From: Sideroxydans sp.
Lineage (GTDB): Bacteria; Pseudomonadota; Gammaproteobacteria; Burkholderiales; Gallionellaceae
Direction: 5' to 3'
DNA length: 64,000 bases
NCBI GenBank assembly: GCA_024636935.1
Contig: JAGXGC010000020.1
Location: forward strand, 1 to 64,000
Part shown: positions 37,719 to 50,626 of the stretch, piece by piece
Numbering within the stretch: the first letter of the stretch is position 1
Layout of the letters: the number at the start of each line of letters is the position of its first letter
The notes under the pieces: generated by a model
What the model saw: only the letters and a program-made list of their open reading frames with translations
Databases searched by the model: none
Told to the model about the DNA's origin: nothing
Program-made: the position numbers and the translations under genes

Positions 37719-39053
37719 ATGAGCAAACATATTCACATCCTCGGTATCTGCGGCACCTTCATGGGCGGTATCGCCGCCATCGCCAAACAATCTGGCTATC
37801 GCGTCACCGGTTGCGACGCCAATGTCTATCCGCCGATGAGCACCCAGCTTGAGGCCCAGGGCATAGAACTGATCGAAGGATTTGGCGTGGAGCAGCTAGA
37901 CCTCAAGCCGGATGTGTTCGTCATCGGCAACGTGGTGTCGCGCGGCAATCCGCTGATGGAAGAGATATTGAATCGCGGCTTGCCTTATGTCTCCGGTCCG
38001 CAGTGGTTGGCCGATACCTTGCTGCGCGACAAGTGGGTGTTGGGTGTGGCGGGTACGCACGGCAAGACCACCACCACTTCTATGCTGGCATGGATACTGG
38101 AATATGCGGGACTGAACCCCGGCTTCCTTATCGGCGGCGTGCCGCAGAACTTCGGTATTTCGGCGCGCATCACCGAGTCACCGTTCTTCGTCATCGAGGC
38201 GGACGAATATGACACTGCCTTCTTCGACAAACGTTCCAAGTTCGTGCACTACCATCCGCGCACGGCGATTCTGAACAATCTGGAATTCGATCACGCTGAC
38301 ATCTTCGCTGATCTGAACGCCATCGAAACGCAGTTCCATCATTTGGTGCGCACGGTGCCGGGCAACGGTTTGGTGGTGAGCAATGGGCGTGAAGAATCGT
38401 TGACGCGCGTGATCAAACGCGGATGTTGGACGCCGGTTGAAACGTTTGGTAGCGATGCTGGTTGGAACATCGATGACCAGGACCTGGTGACACTTAATGG
38501 CAAGGCGCAGGGTACGTTGCAATGGGAGTTGTTCGGCGAGCACAACCGAATGAACGCACTCGCCGCACTGGCTGCGGCGCGCCATGCAGGTGTACCGGTG
38601 GCGCAAGGTCTGGCGGCTTTATCCGCATTCAAGAACGTGAAGCGCCGCATGGAGGTGCGCGGCACGGTGAACGGCATCACCGTGTATGACGATTTCGCCC
38701 ACCACCCTACCGCCATCGACACCACCGTCGCCGGATTGCGTCGCAAGGTGGGCAAGGCACGCATCCTTGCGGTGCTGGAGCCACGCTCCAACACCATGAA
38801 GCTGGGCGTGATGAAAGACGCATTGCCTGCGAGTCTGAAAGATGCCGACCTGACTTTTTGCTACGCCGGGAATCTGGGCTGGGATGCGCGCGGTGCGTTG
38901 GCTCCGATGGGAGATAAAGCGCTGGTGAAGGATGACCTCGAAGAACTTATCGAGGCTATCGCCGCCGCCGCCCATTCAGGTGATCAGATTCTGGTGATGA
39001 GCAACGGCGGTTTCGGCGGGATACACGAGAAGCTGCTGAAACGCTTGGCCTGA
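37719..39053 (+). CDS. mpl: Murein peptide ligase Mpl
   Basis: This 444-residue Mur-ligase family enzyme joins recycled murein tripeptide to UDP-MurNAc. Visible features: N-terminal GICGTFMGGIAAIAKQSGY, ATP-binding GVAGTHGKTTTTSM (about residue 107), EADEYDTAFFDKRSKF (an Mpl-type stretch) and the C-terminal domain with DDFAHHPTAIDTTV. It works together with AmgK and MurU, also encoded in this window, in cell-wall recycling. Confidence 0.93.
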   Translation: MSKHIHILGICGTFMGGIAAIAKQSGYRVTGCDANVYPPMSTQLEAQGIELIEGFGVEQLDLKPDVFVIGNVVSRGNPLMEEILNRGLPYVSGPQWLADTLLRDKWVLGVAGTHGKTTTTSMLAWILEYAGLNPGFLIGGVPQNFGISARITESPFFVIEADEYDTAFFDKRSKFVHYHPRTAILNNLEFDHADIFADLNAIETQFHHLVRTVPGNGLVVSNGREESLTRVIKRGCWTPVETFGSDAGWNIDDQDLVTLNGKAQGTLQWELFGEHNRMNALAALAAARHAGVPVAQGLAALSAFKNVKRRMEVRGTVNGITVYDDFAHHPTAIDTTVAGLRRKVGKARILAVLEPRSNTMKLGVMKDALPASLKDADLTFCYAGNLGWDARGALAPMGDKALVKDDLEELIEAIAAAAHSGDQILVMSNGGFGGIHEKLLKRLA

Positions 39054-39067
39054 CTAAGCCGCTCGTT

Positions 39068-40987
39068 TCAGACGTGCTTCAGCCGTTCATACACTTCCAT
39101 GATGCGCGGCAATGTGCGCTGCAGCGCCGCCACCACTTCCGGGTCGAAATGCTTGCCCGCATCCTTGTTGATGGCCTCTAGCGCACTTTCCATCGACCAA
39201 GCATCTTTGTAGGGTCGCTTGGACGTCAGCGCATCCAGCACGTCCGCCACGGCGATGATGCGTGCGGAAAGTGGAATGGCTTCGCCTGCCAGTCCGGCGG
39301 GATAGCCGCTACCATCGAATTTCTCGTGATGCGCTTCGGCGATCTCGATACCGACCTGGAAGATGCTGTGGCCGAGTGACTTCATCTGTTCTTCGCTACG
39401 GCGCAATACCTGCCCGCCGATAACTGGATGGCGTTCCATCTCCCTACGCTCCGCAGCATCCAGCCTGCCCGGTTTGAGCAGGATATCGTCGCTGATGCCG
39501 ACCTTGCCGATGTCGTGCATGGGTGCGAAACGGAACACATCGCGGACAAAGGCCGGTGTGATGAGTGACTGATACTTGTCATCCCGCTCCAACTCTTCAG
39601 CAATGATTGCCGAATACAAGCTCATCCGCACCAGATGGTCGCCGGTCTCGGGATCACGGCTCTCGGCCAGCTTGGCCAAGCCTTCGACCGCTGCGACTAC
39701 CAAACCCTCCATGACCACGGTCTTCTCGATGATCTGCCCGATCTGGACGGCGATGTTGCTGAGGAAAGCGACATGGTCCGGTGTGTAGGCATTTTTCTGG
39801 GAGGTAGCGAATACCAGGATCGCATCACTGCCGCCTGCCTGCTTCATTGGCACCAGCAGGGCAGAATTCTTTTCATCGGCAGCCAGTCTGGAAGCCATAA
39901 AATCTGCGCGCTTGTCGCGGGAAAATGCAGCAAGATCGTCGATAGCCAGTGCGCCGCCTTTGGCCAATGCGACTTCAGGTGCGCCGAGGGCGAACTCGAA
40001 ATGATCCCCTTCCTTGAGCGCGCTACGTGTGTCGCTGTATAGGCGTTCCAACACGACCTGTTTGCGATCAGGTGTCAGCAGCAGCACACCGACCCACTGC
40101 ACCGGCAGAAAGGTACGGAACTCCATGCATACGAACTTGAGCGCTTCATACAGGCTGGTGCTGCGGCTGATGTGGTCGGTGAGGCGAAACAGACTGCGCA
40201 TGCGGTCTGACAGACGATTGAAGGCGTGGGCCATCTGTCCGATCTCGTTGTCCGGTACGGCGGGAAGTTGATAGCCGAGTTCTCCGTTGGATACTCTGGA
40301 GAACCCTTGCACTGTGCTGCTGAGCGGGCGCAACACTTTCCGGTAGAGCAGGATAGCGATCAGGACCGAGAGCAGTCCGGTCGCGACCATTGCTAACTGG
40401 TTGAATAGGCGGATGGTGGCGAGCTTGCCTTCCATCATGTGCTGGAAAGCCCGGCTCAATCGGTCGGAAGAATTCGCCAGCTCTTCACCGTGCTCGGCGA
40501 CGAAACGGGCTGCGGCTTTCTCAGGACTCAAACGGTTGCGCGCGATCGTCTGTTGCAAACCATCGCGGAAGTGATCCCAGGTTGCGGCACTGACATCCAG
40601 TTGATTCTTGGATTGCGCATCCCAACTGCAGGTCAGCGGTTCATCCAGTCCGGTAATCTCGGGGTCGAGGCGGCGATTGCGGAAGCCGGCGATGATCTTT
40701 TCGTACAACTGCATGTTCTGCTGCAGGTTCTCGAAATATAGATCATTGATGCCACGACCATTTAAACTGCTGAGCAGGCCTTCCTTAAGGTAACTGTTTG
40801 ACTGGAAAACCAAAGAATGACTAATGACGCGCGTTTGGCCGGCAAGATTTAGTATTTCGTAATCATGCTTGCGCAGATCAACTTCGTACAACGTGAAACC
40901 GGCGGTGAATGCTTGCAGCGCGAATAGCACGAACAAGGCGAGACTGACCCTGAATCGGATCGAGTTGTACCAGAACAATTTCACCAT
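39068..40987 (-). CDS. HD-GYP domain cyclic-di-GMP phosphodiesterase with HAMP and GAF
   Basis: This 639-residue membrane signalling protein has transmembrane helices at about 12-32 and 195-215 around a periplasmic PilJ-like sensor; then HAMP (217-270), GAF-like (285-420) and HD-GYP (430-620). The HD pair is in MHDIGKVGI, and the GYP region HHEKFDGSGYP is intact, so it should hydrolyse cyclic-di-GMP. It is the last gene of a minus-strand operon, 50 bp after the cyclase/FHA gene, and convergent with mpl. Confidence 0.9.
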   Translation of the reverse strand: MVKLFWYNSIRFRVSLALFVLFALQAFTAGFTLYEVDLRKHDYEILNLAGQTRVISHSLVFQSNSYLKEGLLSSLNGRGINDLYFENLQQNMQLYEKIIAGFRNRRLDPEITGLDEPLTCSWDAQSKNQLDVSAATWDHFRDGLQQTIARNRLSPEKAAARFVAEHGEELANSSDRLSRAFQHMMEGKLATIRLFNQLAMVATGLLSVLIAILLYRKVLRPLSSTVQGFSRVSNGELGYQLPAVPDNEIGQMAHAFNRLSDRMRSLFRLTDHISRSTSLYEALKFVCMEFRTFLPVQWVGVLLLTPDRKQVVLERLYSDTRSALKEGDHFEFALGAPEVALAKGGALAIDDLAAFSRDKRADFMASRLAADEKNSALLVPMKQAGGSDAILVFATSQKNAYTPDHVAFLSNIAVQIGQIIEKTVVMEGLVVAAVEGLAKLAESRDPETGDHLVRMSLYSAIIAEELERDDKYQSLITPAFVRDVFRFAPMHDIGKVGISDDILLKPGRLDAAERREMERHPVIGGQVLRRSEEQMKSLGHSIFQVGIEIAEAHHEKFDGSGYPAGLAGEAIPLSARIIAVADVLDALTSKRPYKDAWSMESALEAINKDAGKHFDPEVVAALQRTLPRIMEVYERLKHV

Positions 40988-41037
40988 CGGTTACTCCTTC
41001 AAGCCAAGCGACATCCAGTTTTAAGCAGGATTTTCAG

Positions 41038-41934
41038 TTATTGCGCCAGATACTCAATCACATCACCAGCCGCTTCTTCGAAATTCCGTCCTAGGCTGAT
41101 TGCCCCCGCACCATGCAATACGATCTGCTGGTGGTTCAGCTCTATAACCTGTCCGTCGCTGAAGCGCACGAAGGTGCCGTTCACGCTGTGGTCGGTGAGC
41201 AGGAATTTACCGAAGTTGAATTCAACGCGGGCATGTTGCCGTGATGCGAGGCTGTCCAGTATCACCATGTCATTATCTTCAGCACGACCGAGCACGGCAC
41301 TTTGCTGCCGTTCGCTCAGCGTGACTACCTGAATATCGTGGCGTAGCATCAGTTCATTACGGGATAAGGCTGGTTTGCGGTAAGACTGAATGCCGATGCG
41401 CGTGCTTGTCGTGTCTTCCTGCTCCCACAATATCTGGAAGACATCGAATGATTCTGCTTTGCCACGAAATGCGGTACGTCGTACCGGGCGAGTTTGCTTG
41501 AGCAGTTTTTCGGGCAATTCACTTATCACTGCTTGCGAAGTGAGAATCTGGCGGGCGCGAGTGATGGCGGTGATGCGCGCCGCCAGATTTACAGTGTCGC
41601 CGAATGCATCGTTGTGCTCCAGCAAGACCTCGCCGTAGTGCAGGCCGATGCGCACATAGATCGCATGTTCGCCACCGGGACGTTGATGCTCGATTTCCAG
41701 CTGCATGGCACGGGCAGCATTGACGGCCCTTACGGCATCCGGGAAGGTGCACATGACTTCATCGCCTATGGTCTTGATGAGCTTGCCATCGTGATTGAGC
41801 GCTATGCGGGTGAGGATGGCCAGCGTGCGTGTGACCATGCGCAGCGCGACATCGTTGCCAAGCTTGTCGTACAGCGCGGTGCTGCCACTGATGTCGGCAA
41901 AAAGGATGGCGAGGTTTTGCTGTTGACTGTTCAT
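41038..41934 (-). CDS. Class III adenylate/guanylate cyclase with FHA domain
   Basis: This 298-residue soluble protein has a class III nucleotide cyclase domain (residues 8-170; metal Asp in LFADISGST, KTIGDEVMCTFPD, GLHYGEVLLEHNDAFGDTVNLAARI) and a C-terminal FHA phosphothreonine-binding domain (about 215-285; GRAEDNDMVILD, SRQHARVEF, DHSVNGTFV). The cyclase half may make cAMP, or only sense. Its start overlaps the upstream ubiH stop by one base. Confidence 0.88.
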   Translation of the reverse strand: MNSQQQNLAILFADISGSTALYDKLGNDVALRMVTRTLAILTRIALNHDGKLIKTIGDEVMCTFPDAVRAVNAARAMQLEIEHQRPGGEHAIYVRIGLHYGEVLLEHNDAFGDTVNLAARITAITRARQILTSQAVISELPEKLLKQTRPVRRTAFRGKAESFDVFQILWEQEDTTSTRIGIQSYRKPALSRNELMLRHDIQVVTLSERQQSAVLGRAEDNDMVILDSLASRQHARVEFNFGKFLLTDHSVNGTFVRFSDGQVIELNHQQIVLHGAGAISLGRNFEEAAGDVIEYLAQ

Positions 41935-43083
41935 CAGCCGTTGGCACCGAACATCATGCGTTTGGCTACGAATTTTTTGACGGGCGGGATGTGATCGAGC
42001 AGGTTGAGTGCGGCAGCACGCATCGGGCCCAGCAGCGGAAGATCATTGGAGAACAGACGCACCAAGCCGTCGGTGAAACGGATGCCAGCATTGCGGTCGA
42101 TGCGGCGTGAGTTTCGGTAGGCGGCACACATGGCGGCAGAGCCGATTCCGTCTGGCGCGTGGTCGAGAATGGCTTGTGCCAGTTCCCATGCATCGCGGAT
42201 ACCCATGTTGAAACCCTGCCCAGCAACGGGGTGCAAAGTCTGTGCGGCATTGCCGATCAGCACAGTGTGCGGGAAGGTGATGTCGGGCGCGCGTTTGAGG
42301 CGCAAGGGGTAGCTACTGCGTTTGCCGATAGTGACGAAGTTGCCGACCCGTTCACCGAAGTGGCTTTGCAGGTATTGCAGGAAAGTCGCGTCGTCCCAGC
42401 CCAACATCGTCTGTACTTGCTCGTGCGCCGCGGTCAACACCAATTCGTAGCCGTCCATATAGGGCAGCAGCGCCATCGGGCCTTGGGCAGTGAAGCGCTC
42501 AAAGGCGACACCGCTGTCCGAACCATCGGTAGTGACGTGCGCGATGATGCCGCTCTGACCGTAGTCGGTGATCTGCGGTGGGTGTTTGGCTTCCAGCAGT
42601 TTGCCGCCGTCGGCGACCACGGCAATCTTTGCAGAGAGCGTATGTTGAGCGCCGTTGTGCTGATAGACGATGGTCGACTGCTCGTTGTCGCTGGACAGGT
42701 CGCTGACAGCGGCGCCATACAGACAATCCGCATCAGTCTGATGCAGTGCCTGTTGCAATGCGGCATGCAGCGCGGTGTAGGGCAGTACGTAACCCATGTC
42801 TGGCACGTTCAGATCGTCGGCGCGCAAAGTGGTGTGGCCGGTGCTGTCTTTCTGTGTGACTTCGATCACTTTGATGCCGCTGACATTCTGTAGTGCCTGC
42901 CATGCGCCCAGTCTTTGCAGCAACAGGCGGGAGCCGTATGACAGCGCGAGCGCGCGCGGGTCAGTAGTGTTGATCTCGGATTCACGTGCTTCAAGCAGAG
43001 CTACTTTCAGATCGTTGTCGCGTAATGCCAAGGCCAGTGCGATGCCGACGGGGCCGCCGCCGATGATGGCGACATCATATTGT

Positions 43084-43091
<8 letters not shown>
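41934..43091 (-). CDS. ubiH: UbiH/UbiF/COQ6-family FAD monooxygenase
   Basis: This 385-residue flavin hydroxylase of ubiquinone biosynthesis has N-terminal FAD motif VAIIGGGPVGIALALALRD, a DG motif in VVADGGKLLEA and the C-terminal GD-like motif LIGNAAQTLHPVAGQGFNMG. This follows the UbiH/UbiF/VisC pattern, although N replaces D in the usual GDAA box. Placement beside pepP mirrors the E. coli pepP-ubiH order. The exact ring position hydroxylated cannot be told from sequence. Confidence 0.87.
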
Positions 43092-45082
<1,991 letters not shown>

Positions 45083-46069
45083 TCAGGCCTTTTCCATCTG
45101 GATATTGAGTTCGAGCAATATGACCAGCAGCGGTTTGAGGTCGATGTAGCGTTCGCAGGCTTTGTGCAGGTATTCCATCACCAGAGGCATGTCCTTCAGG
45201 TAGCCGTCTTTGCCGTCACGGTGATACAGACGCGCGAAGATGCCCAGCACCTTGATGTGGCGTTGCACGCCCATCATCTCGTAGTCTCGGTAGAAATCTC
45301 CGAAGTCCTCGCGTACCGGCAGACCGGCTTTGCGAGCTTTTTCCCAGTAACTGATCAGCCAGTCGATGATGTCGGCCTCTTCCCAGCGGATGTAGGCATC
45401 TTTGAACAGTGAAGCGAGGTCGTAGGTGATGGGGCCGTAGACGGCGTCCTGGAAATCGAGGATGCCGGGATCGTTGTCCGGCACGTACATCAGGTTGCGT
45501 GAATGGTAGTCGCGGTGCACGTAGACGCAGGGTTGAGCAAGGTTGTTGGCGAGGATGCGCTGGAACACTTCCTCCAACTTTGCCTTTTGTTTGTCGTTGA
45601 GCGTTACCCCCAGATGCTTTTTGATGTACCACTCGGGGAACATCTCTAGCTCGCGACGCAGTAGCGCTTCGTCATAGGGCGGCAATTCAGCGGGTTTGGA
45701 GGCAAGCTGGATCTTGATCAGCGCATCGGTCGCTGCGCCGTATAGTCGCTTGGGGCTTTCTGTCTGCATGGCTTGCAGATAGGTGGTGTTGCCAAGGTCG
45801 GACAGCAACAGGAAACCTTGCGCCAAGTCCTGAGCGTACACATGGGGGACATGAGTGCCAGCCTGCTCGAACAACTTGCCGATGTGCAGGAAGGGCTCGC
45901 AGTTCTCGTGCTGCGGCGGGGCATCCATTACCACTTTGGTAGTGCCGTCGCCGAAGGTGGCGCGGAAGTAGCGGCGGAAGCTGGCGTCGGCGGAAGCGGG
46001 TGTAAGAGAGAACGTTTGGTCGGGGAAAAGGGTGGGAAGCCAGTCGGTAAGCTGTTGTTGACGCTGCAT
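45083..46069 (-). CDS. amgK: Anomeric MurNAc/GlcNAc kinase AmgK
   Basis: This 328-residue kinase has the aminoglycoside-phosphotransferase fold: Brenner motif YVHRDYHSRNLM with catalytic Asp near residue 197, then GILDFQDAVYGP with the metal Asp. It phosphorylates MurNAc at the anomeric position for MurU. It begins the minus-strand operon amgK-murU-pepP-ubiH-cyclase-HD-GYP and is divergent from lptD (about 60-bp shared promoter region). Confidence 0.9.
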   Translation of the reverse strand: MQRQQQLTDWLPTLFPDQTFSLTPASADASFRRYFRATFGDGTTKVVMDAPPQHENCEPFLHIGKLFEQAGTHVPHVYAQDLAQGFLLLSDLGNTTYLQAMQTESPKRLYGAATDALIKIQLASKPAELPPYDEALLRRELEMFPEWYIKKHLGVTLNDKQKAKLEEVFQRILANNLAQPCVYVHRDYHSRNLMYVPDNDPGILDFQDAVYGPITYDLASLFKDAYIRWEEADIIDWLISYWEKARKAGLPVREDFGDFYRDYEMMGVQRHIKVLGIFARLYHRDGKDGYLKDMPLVMEYLHKACERYIDLKPLLVILLELNIQMEKA

Positions 46070-46128
46070 TTGATTGCCTTAATGAGGGTTTTGTGCGATT
46101 TTAGCACCTTAATTTGACCGACCCGCCC

Positions 46129-48339
46129 ATGCTTTTCCGTTCGCGCCAGTTCGCACTTTTCCTGTTGTTCGCCCTGCCCTGCCTGGCAGTAGCTGAGACC
46201 TTGCCGCTCAAGTTGGATCGCACCTTCAAACGCCTTCCCCCGCAGGATGAGCCAAGTATCGCATTCATCAGCGCTGAACGCTTGGAAGCGAGACAAGGAG
46301 ATCTAATGGAAGCGACTGGCAAGGTGGAGCTGCGTCAGGAGGGTCGTGTGGTAAAAGCCGACCACTTGCTTTACGAGCAGGAAAAACAGGATGTATATGC
46401 CGATGGCAATGTGAGCATCGTGCAAGGTGAGACCGTGATGAGCGGCCCCAAACTAAAGATGAATCTGGATCTTGATGTCGGCGAAATGGCGCAGCCAGAA
46501 TTTTTCATCGGCGAGAATAACGCTCGCGGTACTGCAGTAGTGATGAACATGGAAGGCCGTCAGCACCAGACCTTTCGCACCGCAACCTATACGACCTGCC
46601 CCGCCGGCAATGATGACTGGTTGATCCGCATGAGTACGCTGGAGCTTGACCGCGACAGACAGGTTGGTGTTGCTTACAACGCCAGGGTCGAGTTCAAGAG
46701 CGTGCCACTTCTTTACACGCCATGGATGGATTTCGCACTGAACGATGACAAGCGATCGGGTTTTCTGGGCCCCGTTTTCGGGAGCACCAATTCTGGCGGC
46801 AGTGAGATCACACTGCCGTATTTCTGGAATATCGCGCCAAATTTCGACGCGACAATCGCGCCGCGCTTTATCAGCAAGCGTGGCACGCAATTTAATAATG
46901 AGTTCCGTTATCTGCGCCCCCGCTACAGCGGCGAGATCCATGCCGATATGCTTGCCGGAGATCGCGTGAGCAATCTGGACCGCGCCCATTTTGGTATCAA
47001 TCATTATCACAATATAGGTGGCGGCTTTGCAGCATCAGTTGATGCGAATGTGGTATCTGACGATGCCTATTACCGCGATTTGTCGGGGGCAATTAGCGGT
47101 ACGTCACAAGCTAACTTATTGCGCGAAGGCGTTGTGACTTATGCAGGATACGGCTGGAATGCTTCGGCCAGAGTGCAGCGTTATCAGACACTGCAGGACC
47201 CGTTGGCGCCAGTGGGGATTCCGTATCGGCGCCAGCCGCAACTGACTTTGAACACAAGCCGTCACCTTGCGGATAGCACGCTGAATTTCACGAGTGAATA
47301 TGTGGACTTTCGCCATCCGACTTTGGTGAGCGGGCAGCGGGTGGTGCTCAATCCATCGATCAGCTACCCATTGCTGAACGAGCCAGGCTACTTCCTGACG
47401 CCGAAGTTGGGCCTGCATTACAGCAGCTATGAGCTGGATGCCAATAACACTTCCTTTGTGCCGAATACGCAACGCACTTTGCCGATCTTTAGCTTGGACA
47501 GCGGCCTGATCTTTGAACGCAACGATTCGTTCCTAGGTAATGCCTATATGCAAACATTGGAGCCGCGTGCTTACTATGTGCGCATCCCATATCGCAACCA
47601 GTCGCAACTACCGAACTTCGATACCGCACTTGCGCCTTTTAGCTTCAGTCAAATTTTCACTGAGAACCGTTTTCTCGGCAGTGACCGGGTAGGTGATGCG
47701 GAAATGGTGACACTGGCGCTGACTTCACGCGTGATCGACGAGGATGATGGAACCGAGCGCTTGCGCATGGCGGTGGCGGAACGTTTCACTTTTCAGACAC
47801 CGCAAGTGAATCTGGGCGCCTTGCCAGACAGCAACAGCCGCTCGGACATTCTGCTGATGCTGGGCGGCAGGATGACGCGCGCTTGGAATCTGGATAGTCA
47901 ATTGCAGTACAACCCGAACCAGACCCACACACAGACTTACAGCGCAGCAGCTCGCTACAATCCCGAGGCGGGCAAGTTGCTTAACCTCGGTTATCGCTAC
48001 ACTCGTGACACCTTGCGTCAGATGGACATCTCAGGCCAGAGGCCTTTGTTTGGACGCTGGTATGGCGTGGGGCGACTCAACTATTCATTGCGTGAAGATC
48101 GCGTTCTGGAGGCGCTGGGCGGGCTTGAGTATAATGCCGCGTGCTGGTCGGTGCGTATGGTGTTGCAAAGTTTTGCCACGGCTACGGCTGAACGGACCAC
48201 CGGGATATTCGTCCAACTCGAATTGAGCGATATGGTTCGTATCGGATCTGATCCGCTCGAGGCTCTGCGTGTTAGCGTCCCTGGCTATATCAAGTTGAAT
48301 GAATTGCCCACCGACAAGCCGGAACAAGGCTTGCATTGA
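46129..48339 (+). CDS. lptD: LPS-assembly protein LptD
   Basis: This 736-residue outer-membrane protein inserts lipopolysaccharide into the outer leaflet with LptE. Signal peptide (FALFLLFALPCLAVAE), N-terminal OstA beta-jellyroll (about 50-170; ATGKVELRQEGRVVKADHL), then a large 26-strand barrel. The ATG at 46129 gives a compact signal peptide; a TTG at 46114 would add five residues. Followed by surA, pdxA and rsmA, the standard order. Confidence 0.93.
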   Translation: MLFRSRQFALFLLFALPCLAVAETLPLKLDRTFKRLPPQDEPSIAFISAERLEARQGDLMEATGKVELRQEGRVVKADHLLYEQEKQDVYADGNVSIVQGETVMSGPKLKMNLDLDVGEMAQPEFFIGENNARGTAVVMNMEGRQHQTFRTATYTTCPAGNDDWLIRMSTLELDRDRQVGVAYNARVEFKSVPLLYTPWMDFALNDDKRSGFLGPVFGSTNSGGSEITLPYFWNIAPNFDATIAPRFISKRGTQFNNEFRYLRPRYSGEIHADMLAGDRVSNLDRAHFGINHYHNIGGGFAASVDANVVSDDAYYRDLSGAISGTSQANLLREGVVTYAGYGWNASARVQRYQTLQDPLAPVGIPYRRQPQLTLNTSRHLADSTLNFTSEYVDFRHPTLVSGQRVVLNPSISYPLLNEPGYFLTPKLGLHYSSYELDANNTSFVPNTQRTLPIFSLDSGLIFERNDSFLGNAYMQTLEPRAYYVRIPYRNQSQLPNFDTALAPFSFSQIFTENRFLGSDRVGDAEMVTLALTSRVIDEDDGTERLRMAVAERFTFQTPQVNLGALPDSNSRSDILLMLGGRMTRAWNLDSQLQYNPNQTHTQTYSAAARYNPEAGKLLNLGYRYTRDTLRQMDISGQRPLFGRWYGVGRLNYSLREDRVLEALGGLEYNAACWSVRMVLQSFATATAERTTGIFVQLELSDMVRIGSDPLEALRVSVPGYIKLNELPTDKPEQGLH

Positions 48340-48360
48340 TCCTCTTTTAGAAAGAAGTAC

Positions 48361-49653
48361 ATGCTTAAATTACGAATCGCGTTTACGTTGTTGCTGCTTG
48401 CCAGTTCTGTCGCTGCGGCTGAAACAGCCCCCAGTCCCAAGCTCATAGACGACATTCGCGTTGTGGTGAATGACGATGTCATCACCCGTTTGGAACTTGA
48501 TCAGCGTATGCAGACGGTCATCAGCCAGCTGAAGAGCCGGGGGACACAGTTGCCCGACAGAAGCATCCTTGAGAGGCAGGTGCTGGAGCGTATGATCTTG
48601 GAGAAACTGCAGATGCAGTTTGCCAAAGAAACTGGAGTACAAGTGGATGATGTTCAGCTCGAAGGTGCGCTACAGCGTATCGCCCAGCAGAACAAATTCC
48701 CATCGCTGTCGGCCTTCCGTAGCAAACTGGAAAAGGAAGGCATCGACTTCGCCAAGTTTCGCGAAGAGATTCGTGGCGAGATGCTTACCGGTCGTCTGCG
48801 TGAGCGCGAGGTAGACAGCAAGTTGGTCATTAGCGAAGCCGATATTGAAGCGTTTTTGGCTACCCAAGAGACCCAAGGCAATAAAGGTGAAGAGCTGAAG
48901 CTGGCTCACATATTGGTGGTTGTGCCTGAGCAGGCTACCGCTGTCAGCATCCGTAATTTCCAGCGCAAGGCAGATGAAGCGATGGCCAAGCTGAAGGGGG
49001 GCGCGCCTTTTTCACAAGTGGCAGCCGGATATTCTGATGCGCGAGATGCACTGCAAGGCGGCGAATTGGGCTGGCGCCCGACCAACCAGCTGCCCGCTTT
49101 GTTCAGCGAACCGCTGGCGAACATGAAGCCCGGGGAGCTGAGCCCTTTGCTGCGCAGTCCTTCAGGCTTTCATATCATTAAGCTGATCGATAGGCGCAGC
49201 TCAGACACGCCGGTGTTCATCACTCAGACACATGCACGCCATATTCTGATCAAGACTAGCGAGCTGGTGCCGGAGAACGAAGCGAAGTCTCGTTTGCAGG
49301 AGATCAAGCGCCGTATCGATAAAGGCGCGGATTTCGCAGAACAGGCACGTTTGCACTCTGAAGATGGTAGCGCAGCGCAAGGCGGTGATCTGAGCTGGAT
49401 ATCACCCAGCGAGACCGTGCCGGAATTCGAGAAGGCGATGGATGCACTCAAAGTTGGGCAAGTCAGTGGCCTGGTGCAATCAGGCTTCGGCTGGCACCTG
49501 ATCCAGGTTTTGGAACGCAGGAATACCGACATCAGCGCCGAGCAGAAGAAACAACAGGCCCGCCAAGCCATCCGCACCTACAAATCAGATGATGCCTATC
49601 AGGATTGGTTGCGCCAGCTGCGCGACCGCGCATTCATCGAATATCGCGAATAA
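48361..49653 (+). CDS. surA: Periplasmic chaperone and prolyl isomerase SurA
   Basis: The 430-residue chaperone for outer-membrane proteins has signal peptide 1-20, a SurA N-domain (25-170, [17 protein letters not shown]), two parvulin domains (about 178-285, [12 protein letters not shown]; about 292-390, [12 protein letters not shown]) and a C-terminal helix. Both parvulin domains keep the GGELGW/GGDLSW and F-x-IIKL/WHLIQV patterns. It assists LptD folding, consistent with the operon. Confidence 0.94.
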   Translation: MLKLRIAFTLLLLASSVAAAETAPSPKLIDDIRVVVNDDVITRLELDQRMQTVISQLKSRGTQLPDRSILERQVLERMILEKLQMQFAKETGVQVDDVQLEGALQRIAQQNKFPSLSAFRSKLEKEGIDFAKFREEIRGEMLTGRLREREVDSKLVISEADIEAFLATQETQGNKGEELKLAHILVVVPEQATAVSIRNFQRKADEAMAKLKGGAPFSQVAAGYSDARDALQGGELGWRPTNQLPALFSEPLANMKPGELSPLLRSPSGFHIIKLIDRRSSDTPVFITQTHARHILIKTSELVPENEAKSRLQEIKRRIDKGADFAEQARLHSEDGSAAQGGDLSWISPSETVPEFEKAMDALKVGQVSGLVQSGFGWHLIQVLERRNTDISAEQKKQQARQAIRTYKSDDAYQDWLRQLRDRAFIEYRE

Positions 49654-49654
49654 G

Positions 49655-50626
49655 GTGCCGTCCCCGCTAGTCATCACCAGCGGTGAACCGGCAGGTATAG
49701 GTCCCGACCTGTGTCTGCAGCTCGCACAGCAAGCTCAGCCGCTGGTCGTGATCGCAGATAAAGCGTTGCTGCAGCAACGAGCTGAACAGCTCGGCATCAA
49801 GGTTGAGTTTCATGACTATTCTCCCGCTGAACCCTTGGCGAACGGCAAGCTGAGTGTTTTGCATGTGCCGCTTGCGCGTCCCACTACAGCAGGGAAGCTC
49901 GATAGTGCGAACGCATCCTACGTGTTGGAGATGTTGAGCCGTGCGACACAGGGTTGTATGTCCGGTGAGTTCTCCGGCATGGTCACCGCGCCGGTGCACA
50001 AAGGTGTCGTCAATGATGCAGGCACCCCCTTTACGGGCCACACAGAATTCCTCGCTGAACAGACGCACACGCCTTTAGTGGTGATGATGCTTGCCGGCGG
50101 TGGTATGCGCGTGGCGCTGGCCACGACACATCTGCCTTTGCGCGAAGTGGCGGACGCGATCACGCCCGACTTGCTGGAAGATATCCTGCGCATCCTGCAC
50201 CGCGATCTGCAAAGTAGATTCGGCATCGCACAACCGCGCATCTTGGTGGCAGGCTTGAATCCGCATGCAGGCGAGGGCGGACATCTCGGGCGCGAAGAGA
50301 TCGAGGTGATGATCCCTGTGCTGGATAAGTTGCGCGCGGAAGGAATGAATGTGAGCGAGCCATTGCCTGCGGACACGTTGTTCGCAGCACACCGTCTGCG
50401 TGAATGCGACGCCGTGCTGGCGATGTATCACGATCAGGGTCTGCCGGTGCTGAAGCACGCCAGCTTCGGCGAGGGCGTGAACATCACATTGGGTATGCCC
50501 ATCATCCGCACTTCGGTCGATCACGGCACGGCGCTGGAACTGGCAGGAACAGGCAAGGCCAATGTCGGCAGCTTGTTGGAGGCGATCAAGGTCGCGACGG
50601 AGATGGTGAAATATGAGCGGGCATAA
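49655..50626 (+). CDS. pdxA: 4-hydroxythreonine-4-phosphate dehydrogenase
   Basis: This 323-residue enzyme of pyridoxal phosphate synthesis has family stretches [33 protein letters not shown], the metal-binding histidines in FAAHRLREC and [17 protein letters not shown]. The start is taken as GTG at 49655, one base past the surA stop; a longer frame from 49589 lies inside surA and does not look like PdxA. It overlaps rsmA by 14 bases. Confidence 0.9.
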   Translation: MPSPLVITSGEPAGIGPDLCLQLAQQAQPLVVIADKALLQQRAEQLGIKVEFHDYSPAEPLANGKLSVLHVPLARPTTAGKLDSANASYVLEMLSRATQGCMSGEFSGMVTAPVHKGVVNDAGTPFTGHTEFLAEQTHTPLVVMMLAGGGMRVALATTHLPLREVADAITPDLLEDILRILHRDLQSRFGIAQPRILVAGLNPHAGEGGHLGREEIEVMIPVLDKLRAEGMNVSEPLPADTLFAAHRLRECDAVLAMYHDQGLPVLKHASFGEGVNITLGMPIIRTSVDHGTALELAGTGKANVGSLLEAIKVATEMVKYERA

